Source of the DNA: Candidatus Woesearchaeota archaeon
GTDB taxonomy: Archaea; Nanobdellota; Nanobdellia; Woesearchaeales; WJKR01
Direction: 5' to 3'
NCBI GenBank assembly: GCA_014729015.1
Contig: WJKR01000065.1
Span: forward strand, 1 to 7,558
Length of the DNA stretch: 7,558 bases
Shown here: one piece after another, positions 3,832-7,558 of the stretch
Position numbering within the stretch: the stretch's first letter is position 1
How the letters are laid out: the number at the start of each line of letters is the position of its first letter
Position numbers and translations under genes: made by a program
Notes under the pieces: generated by a model
What the model saw: only the letters and a program-made list of their open reading frames with translations
What the model was told of the DNA's origin: nothing
Database searches by the model: none

Positions 3832-4923
3832 TCACATGAACTTCTTGAGGGAAAGGCTGCCCCTCGATGCCTTGACCTGGACAGAATCAGTCTCCTTGAA
3901 CGCCGTCAACTTCGAAACAATCTCCGGCAGCAAGATGCGCGCACCCCTAAAATCGAGCTGCGTGATGACCTCCTGCTCCCGCAGCCGGTCATGGCCGTTA
4001 CCATTGAGATCACCCATGATATCCTTCGCGGCCTTGTCCTTCAGCACCTGCAACTTCTCCTTCGTACGCCCATACAAGTACTTCGCAATCTTGTCGGCGA
4101 CATCGACCTTCGTGGCCGCCGTGATGCCCCGCAACCCCGGGCTGATATTAATCTCCACGATCAACGGGCCGGTCGGCCCCTCCAAGATGTCCACGCCACA
4201 TATCTCCGCACCGACCGACTGCGCTGCGTCCACGGCGAGCTTCTTCATGTACGCGTCGGGGACGAACGCTTCACCGGCAGCCCCAGCATGGATGTTCGCC
4301 CGCTTGTCCACGCCGTGTCCCTTGCGCTTCATCGCGGCGACGACGTTATCGCCGATCACGACGAGCCGGACATCAGAGGAGCCCGTCTCCACATACTCCT
4401 GTACGAGGAATGGTTGCTTCAACGCATCCAGAGCGTCAAGGATGGATGACGCACTCGCGAACGAGTCCGCGAACATCACCCCTTTCCCTTGGGTGCCCTG
4501 CGGGAACTTCATAATGATAGGATAGTTCATCTTCGACAGCACGGCGCGAGCCGCCTCGATAGTCGCGGAGAGATAGGTGCGCGGCATGGGCATGCTCTTC
4601 TGCTGCAACGTCAGCTGCGTCAACAGCTTGTCGTGTGCCAACGTGTAAGCACGCGGCTCGATAGGGAGAAAGACGCTCTCACTAGTAGAGAACAGGTCTG
4701 CGAGCGCCCGTAAGAGCTGCGCGTACCTGAACGACCCCTTGATAAACAAGCAATCGTAATGCGCGACGGGCTTCCCCTTGAAAAGCACTTCTGCCCTCTT
4801 GCCCGAGAAGTTGATGTCGATGTGCTTGATGTACAGGTGGTCGACCTCGTCAAAGTATTTCCTCATGGCCTTGACCGTCCATTGTGAACTCTTGCTGTTG
4901 CCCGCGATGACTGCTGCCTTCAT
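3832..4923 (-). CDS. RimK-like ATP-grasp ligase with extra C-terminal AbrB-like segment
   Basis: A 363-residue ligase of the RimK family, which forms amide bonds between a carboxylate and an amino acid using ATP (in E. coli, glutamates added to ribosomal protein S6). An N-terminal pre-ATP-grasp region (1-95) is followed by the ATP-grasp core: HDKLLTQ (97-103), IMKFPQGTQGKGVMF (137-151, nucleotide-binding Lys and Gly-rich loop), VQEYVETGSSDVRLVVIG (174-191), the RANIHAGA loop (208-215), and GVDILEGPTGPLIVEINISP (243-262), where the E-x-N of VEIN supplies the metal ligands. The family usually ends near 290-300. Here about 60 more residues follow, with QLDFRGARILLPEIVSKL plus ETDSVQVKASRGSLSLKK (322-361), whose pattern resembles an AbrB/SpoVT hairpin. 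It starts 4 nt after the protease-like gene, and AGGTGA overlapping that gene's stop serves as ribosome-binding site. The substrate here is unknown. Confidence 0.9.
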   Translation of the reverse strand: MKAAVIAGNSKSSQWTVKAMRKYFDEVDHLYIKHIDINFSGKRAEVLFKGKPVAHYDCLFIKGSFRYAQLLRALADLFSTSESVFLPIEPRAYTLAHDKLLTQLTLQQKSMPMPRTYLSATIEAARAVLSKMNYPIIMKFPQGTQGKGVMFADSFASASSILDALDALKQPFLVQEYVETGSSDVRLVVIGDNVVAAMKRKGHGVDKRANIHAGAAGEAFVPDAYMKKLAVDAAQSVGAEICGVDILEGPTGPLIVEINISPGLRGITAATKVDVADKIAKYLYGRTKEKLQVLKDKAAKDIMGDLNGNGHDRLREQEVITQLDFRGARILLPEIVSKLTAFKETDSVQVKASRGSLSLKKFM

Positions 4924-4927
4924 ACTC

Positions 4928-5278
4928 TCACCTGTTCGGGTCGATGAGGAATCCTCGTCTGAGGACGTTCTGCCCTATCAACACCTTGTACTTCATGTGT
5001 TCCCGGTCCGCAAGCGTGAATTTCTCCGTCAGTTGTTTCCCCCTGATAATGATCGTCGCCTTGATGACCGGCCGGAGCTTGTTGCCGTGCGCGCTCTTCA
5101 CCAACCGCGATTCGATGACCGGGCCGAGCTTGAGCTTGCTCGCCAATTTGTAGTCCACGCTGCTCTTGGTGGCACCGGTGTCAACCCTTGCCCGGAGCTG
5201 CTCCTTTGCACCGTTGTTCGTTATCTCCACATCCTCAATCATGCCGATGATGATTCTACCGGGAACCTCGTCTTTCAT
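4928..5278 (-). CDS. RimB-type retropepsin-like protease (RimK-associated, 'ATP-dependent zinc protease' family)
   Basis: A 116-residue single-domain aspartyl-protease-like protein. It carries the catalytic triad motif VDTGATKSS (32-40, D33-T34-G35), a strand-rich core (KATIIIRGKQLTEKFTLADR, 73-92) and the family's closing motif VLIGQNVLRRGFLIDP (99-114). Retropepsin-like enzymes work as dimers, so one Asp per chain is expected. Family members in bacteria are encoded with RimK and are thought to remove or process the glutamate tails RimK adds; the historic 'zinc protease' name is probably misleading. Here it is the first gene of an operon with the RimK-like ligase, 4 nt apart, pointing to an add/remove pair. 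The ATG at 5278 has no clear ribosome-binding site; the TATA about 45 nt upstream implies a leader of about 20 nt. Confidence 0.88.
   Translation of the reverse strand: MKDEVPGRIIIGMIEDVEITNNGAKEQLRARVDTGATKSSVDYKLASKLKLGPVIESRLVKSAHGNKLRPVIKATIIIRGKQLTEKFTLADREHMKYKVLIGQNVLRRGFLIDPNR
4929..4934 (-). promoter_or_regulatory. ribosome-binding site of the rimK-like gene overlapping the previous stop
   Basis: AGGTGA on the - strand contains most of the protease gene's TGA stop and lies 5 nt before ATG 4923, supporting translational coupling of the pair. Confidence 0.6.
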
Positions 5279-5317
5279 AATGCATCAACGCTCGCTGAGA
5301 AGAGAGCATAAACCAGG

Positions 5318-5330
5318 ATTATTTAAATGC
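5318..5330 (-). promoter_or_regulatory. TATA element of the protease-ligase operon
   Basis: Read on the - strand: GCATTTAAATAAT. The core ATTTAAAT is a perfect palindrome, so it could act in either direction. For the - strand, a start near 5298 gives a leader of about 20 nt before ATG 5278. Confidence 0.6.
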
Positions 5331-5340
5331 TTTTTGCAAG

Positions 5341-5354
5341 GAAACATTTAAAAG
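5341..5354 (+). promoter_or_regulatory. BRE/TATA promoter of lysS
   Basis: GAAAC (BRE-like) then ATTTAAAAG. The TATA centre near 5350 places the transcript start at about 5375-5378, at or just before ATG 5378, so the lysS mRNA is probably leaderless. This also argues against an ATG at 5327, which would lie upstream of the promoter. Confidence 0.65.
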
Positions 5355-5377
5355 ATACGAGGGGGTTTGGTACGAGC

Positions 5378-6979
5378 ATGGTGATTAAGCAGGGGAAACA
5401 GGTCAATTTCGCGGCATATCACTGGGCGTTCGCCTCTGCAAGGAAAACCATTAAAGAACATGGCGTGCAGGACCGCTACACCTGCGCTTCGGGCATTACA
5501 CCGTCTGGCACCATTCACATCGGCAATTTCCGCGAAATCATCACCGTCGACCTGGTCACGAGGGCCTTTCGGCGCATGGATCTGCGGGCCCGCCACATCC
5601 ATTCCTGGGATGACAATGACGTGTTCCGCAAAGTGCCAAAGAACCTGCCGCGGCAGGAGATGCTGCGGGAGCAGTTACGGAAGTGCATCGCTGACATCCC
5701 TGACCCGTTCGGCGAGGAGGAGAGCTATGCAGCGAAGCACATGCAGGACGTTGAGGAAGCCGTCGCCCGCGTGGGCATCGCACCGGAGTTCATCAGGCAG
5801 TCGGTCAAGTATCGTCGGTGCGCGTATGCGGAGCAGATGAAGGAGGCGCTCGAGGCCACGGACGTCATCAGAAGCATCCTCAACGAGTACCGCAAGGAAC
5901 CGCTCCCTGAAACGTGGTTGCCGGTCAGCGTGTTCTGTGACCGCTGCAAGAAGGACACCATCACCTCATTAGCATACCACGGCGGGTATGAGCTTTCCTA
6001 CGTATGTGCGTGCGGCCATGAAGAAACGTTCGATTTCCGCAAGAAAGGAATCGCGAAACTGGTGTGGCGGGTCGATTGGCCCATGCGCTGGAAGTACGAG
6101 GACGTGCATTTCGAGCCTGGCGGCAAGGACCATTCCACGGTCGGCGGCTCCTTCGACACGGGCAAGCAGATTGTCGCCGAGGTGTGGCAGGGCAAGGCCC
6201 CCTCGTATCAGATGTATGACTTCATCCGTATCAAAGGTGGGGGTGGAAAAATCTCTTCTTCCGCCGGCCAGGTCATCACGGTACAGGACTGTCTGGAGAT
6301 TTATGAGCCGGAGGTGCTCCGGTACTTATTCACCGGTACGCGTCCCAACGCGGAGTTCGCGATCTCGTTTGACGCCGACGTCATCAAGATATATGAGGAT
6401 TTTGATCGGTGCGAACGCGTGTATTACCGTGTCGACGAGGCTAACGAGAAGGCGTACGAGAAGCAGAAATACATCTATGAGTTCTCGCAGGTGGACGAGG
6501 AGGTCAGCAAGATTCCGGAGCAGTGCCCGTTGCAGGTCGGGTTCCGCCATCTCAGCACGATCGTCCAGATAAAGGATTTGGATGAGGAGTCGACGTACGC
6601 TTTCTTCAAGGACCGTGTGAAGAACCGGCATGATGAACTGCGCCTGCGGACACGTATCAGTTGCGTCAAGCACTGGCTGGTGAAGTACGCCGATGAGCAG
6701 TTCAGGTTCAAGCTCAAGGAGAAAAAGGATGAGAGGTTCTTCTCATCGTTATCCACTGCGGAGCGCGAATCGTTGTCGTTGCTGAGAGAAGCGGTCGCCG
6801 CCCACCAAGGTGCCGGAGCGCTGGAGACCGCCATCTTCTCAATCCCGAAGAAGCTCGGCCTGGACACGGGGTCATTCTTCAAACTGTGTTATCGTGCGAT
6901 CATCGGCAAGGAAAAAGGTCCGAAGCTCGCGTATTTTATCGAGGAAATCGGCCGGGAGAGGATTCTTTCGTTGCTGTGA
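5378..6979 (+). CDS. lysS: lysyl-tRNA synthetase, class I (archaeal type)
   Basis: A 533-residue enzyme that attaches lysine to tRNA-Lys using ATP. The class I signatures are clear: SGITPSGTIHIGNFRE (38-53) contains HIGN (47-50), the form of HIGH in this family, and KISSS (291-295, within KGGGGKISSSAGQ) is the KMSKS-type loop. An inserted zinc-binding element has C187, C190, C210 and C212 (CDRCKK, CACGHE). The C-terminal third is helical and charged, fitting the anticodon-binding domain of class I LysRS. Length is usual for the family. An in-frame ATG at 5327 would add 17 residues (Lys/Arg-rich) but lies upstream of the TATA, so ATG 5378 is chosen; no well-placed ribosome-binding site is seen (GAGGGGG lies about 11 nt before), consistent with a leaderless mRNA. 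It is divergent from the protease-ligase operon and convergent with pth2 with no gap. Confidence 0.96.
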   Translation: MVIKQGKQVNFAAYHWAFASARKTIKEHGVQDRYTCASGITPSGTIHIGNFREIITVDLVTRAFRRMDLRARHIHSWDDNDVFRKVPKNLPRQEMLREQLRKCIADIPDPFGEEESYAAKHMQDVEEAVARVGIAPEFIRQSVKYRRCAYAEQMKEALEATDVIRSILNEYRKEPLPETWLPVSVFCDRCKKDTITSLAYHGGYELSYVCACGHEETFDFRKKGIAKLVWRVDWPMRWKYEDVHFEPGGKDHSTVGGSFDTGKQIVAEVWQGKAPSYQMYDFIRIKGGGGKISSSAGQVITVQDCLEIYEPEVLRYLFTGTRPNAEFAISFDADVIKIYEDFDRCERVYYRVDEANEKAYEKQKYIYEFSQVDEEVSKIPEQCPLQVGFRHLSTIVQIKDLDEESTYAFFKDRVKNRHDELRLRTRISCVKHWLVKYADEQFRFKLKEKKDERFFSSLSTAERESLSLLREAVAAHQGAGALETAIFSIPKKLGLDTGSFFKLCYRAIIGKEKGPKLAYFIEEIGRERILSLL

Positions 6980-7354
6980 CTAGTATGTGGGCAGCTCGCC
7001 GGTGATGCCGTCAACGGCCGCTTCCGGTGCTGGTCCTATGGCGACGCACGTCTTGGTGCCTGGTGCCACGATGGTCTTGCCCGCGTCGGTTATGAGCGAG
7101 GCGACGAGTCCTTCTTTCTTCGCTGCTTGCTGGCAGTGCAGTAATGATTTTTCGTCAGGTATTTTGAGGACGACTTTTTTCATGCCTTGGCCGTGCCACG
7201 CATTCACGAGGTCTGAGCCGCTCCTGAGGACTGCTTCGACCGATGCGTGCGCTGCTTGCGCTGCCGCTTTGCCTTTGGGTAGCTTGAGGTCTGCTCTGAT
7301 CAGGATGACTTGTTTCAGGTCGTCGGTGACGGTTTTTTTCTTGAATACTCTCAT
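6980..7354 (-). CDS. pth2: peptidyl-tRNA hydrolase, archaeal/eukaryotic type (Pth2)
   Basis: A 124-residue enzyme that cleaves peptidyl-tRNAs released from stalled ribosomes. Family marks: KQVILIRADLKLPKGKAAA (14-32) leading to QAAHASVEAVL (33-43, H36), WHGQGMKKVVLKI in the middle, and the closing TDAGKTIVAPGT and CVAIGPAPEAAVDGITGELP, matching the family's D-A-G-x-T / I-A-P-G-T / A-I-G-P-A signature. Length with this start is normal (about 115-125). I chose ATG 7354 rather than the in-frame ATG 7399, because the 15 extra residues would be an out-of-frame reading of the end of the next - strand gene, whose TAA (7359-7357) is 2 nt before ATG 7354. No ribosome-binding site is seen, so translation is probably coupled. 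Its stop touches the lysS stop with no spacing. Confidence 0.95.
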   Translation of the reverse strand: MRVFKKKTVTDDLKQVILIRADLKLPKGKAAAQAAHASVEAVLRSGSDLVNAWHGQGMKKVVLKIPDEKSLLHCQQAAKKEGLVASLITDAGKTIVAPGTKTCVAIGPAPEAAVDGITGELPTY

Positions 7355-7356
7355 TT

Positions 7357-7558
7357 TTATGGTTGGTAGCTGCACGCGCAGTCGATACGCCATTGCCATG
7401 TGTCCTTGCCGTCTGTGTGCCCAACGTGCCTGATGAGCTCTGCGTGCTGTACCCTGCAGAGATAGGTGGTGTAGTTGTGTTGTTCCTCGAAGGCGTCGTC
7501 GCAGTCTCTTGCGTTGAGGGCTGGCAGGATGGGGGTGATGGTGAAGTATGTGTAGGGA
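7357..7558 (-). CDS. 3' end of an unidentified gene running off the right edge
   Basis: The last 66 codons of a - strand gene, ending in TAA 7359-7357; the start lies outside the window. Reading frame support: most codons end in C or G, the frame stays open to the edge, and the stop sits 2 nt before the Pth2 start. The protein end is rich in aromatic residues and has four cysteines, two in DCDDAF and YLCRVQ and a final IDCACSYQP with C-x-C. Other segments are PYTYFTITPILPAL and HVGHTDGKDTWQW. I do not recognise a family. Cysteine pairs and aromatic content would suit a metal-binding or disulfide-bonded protein, but nothing decides between them. It is probably the upstream member of an operon with pth2. 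Confidence 0.65.
   Translation of the reverse strand, partial: PYTYFTITPILPALNARDCDDAFEEQHNYTTYLCRVQHAELIRHVGHTDGKDTWQWRIDCACSYQP

Noticed and set aside
3709..4525. Two + strand frames (246 and 233 codons) opposite the RimK-like gene
   Set aside because: They mirror the ligase coding sequence, whose ATP-grasp motifs are unambiguous.
5327..5377. N-terminal extension of LysRS from ATG 5327
   Set aside because: The ATG lies upstream of the lysS TATA element and the extension is not typical LysRS sequence.
5988..6572. Ser/Arg-rich + strand frame inside lysS
   Set aside because: Out-of-frame reading of the LysRS coding sequence.
7355..7399. 15-residue N-terminal extension of Pth2 from ATG 7399
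   Set aside because: It is the out-of-frame reading of the upstream gene's end; ATG 7354 follows that gene's stop by 2 nt and gives the normal family length.

Overview
The window looks like part of an archaeal genome, most likely an uncultured DPANN-type archaeon (Woesearchaeota/Pacearchaeota-like). The placement rests on: a transcription factor B gene; a class I (archaeal) lysyl-tRNA synthetase; a Pth2-type peptidyl-tRNA hydrolase; TATA/BRE-like promoters about 25 nt before mRNA or tRNA starts; ribosome-binding sites matching an archaeal 16S tail; and a small pilin-like protein with a class III-like signal. I see no mobile element, CRISPR array or rRNA. The phylum call is inference; the archaeal call is solid.

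Layout, left to right. (1) A small atypical kinase gene overlaps by 4 nt a gene for a single-domain O6-alkylguanine-DNA alkyltransferase (+ strand). These run head-on into the TFB gene (- strand), and the two stop codons share one CTAG. (2) An AT-rich divergent promoter region separates TFB from a two-gene + operon: a pilin-like protein and an integral membrane protein. (3) A tRNA gene follows, best read as tRNA-Arg(GCG), with about 30 extra nucleotides in the D-loop. (4) A short winged-helix regulator (+) ends directly against a 51-codon Cys-rich microprotein gene (-) that is easily missed because of its size and GTG start. (5) On the - strand, a retropepsin-like RimB-type protease and a RimK-like ATP-grasp ligase form a tight operon; the ligase has an extra C-terminal segment resembling an AbrB/SpoVT hairpin. 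(6) Divergent from it, lysS (+) ends with zero spacing against pth2 (-). Pth2 starts 2 nt after the stop of another - strand gene that leaves the window at the right edge.

Most genes serve information processing or protein modification: initiation (TFB), tRNA charging (LysRS), peptidyl-tRNA recycling (Pth2), alkylated-base repair, and protein tagging/untagging (RimK/RimB). All three convergent gene pairs meet with 0 or -4 nt, so there is no room for separate terminators. The observations most worth a second look are the microprotein, the tRNA with the D-loop insertion, the RimK tail fusion with its protease partner, the pilin/membrane pair and the unrecognised right-edge gene.
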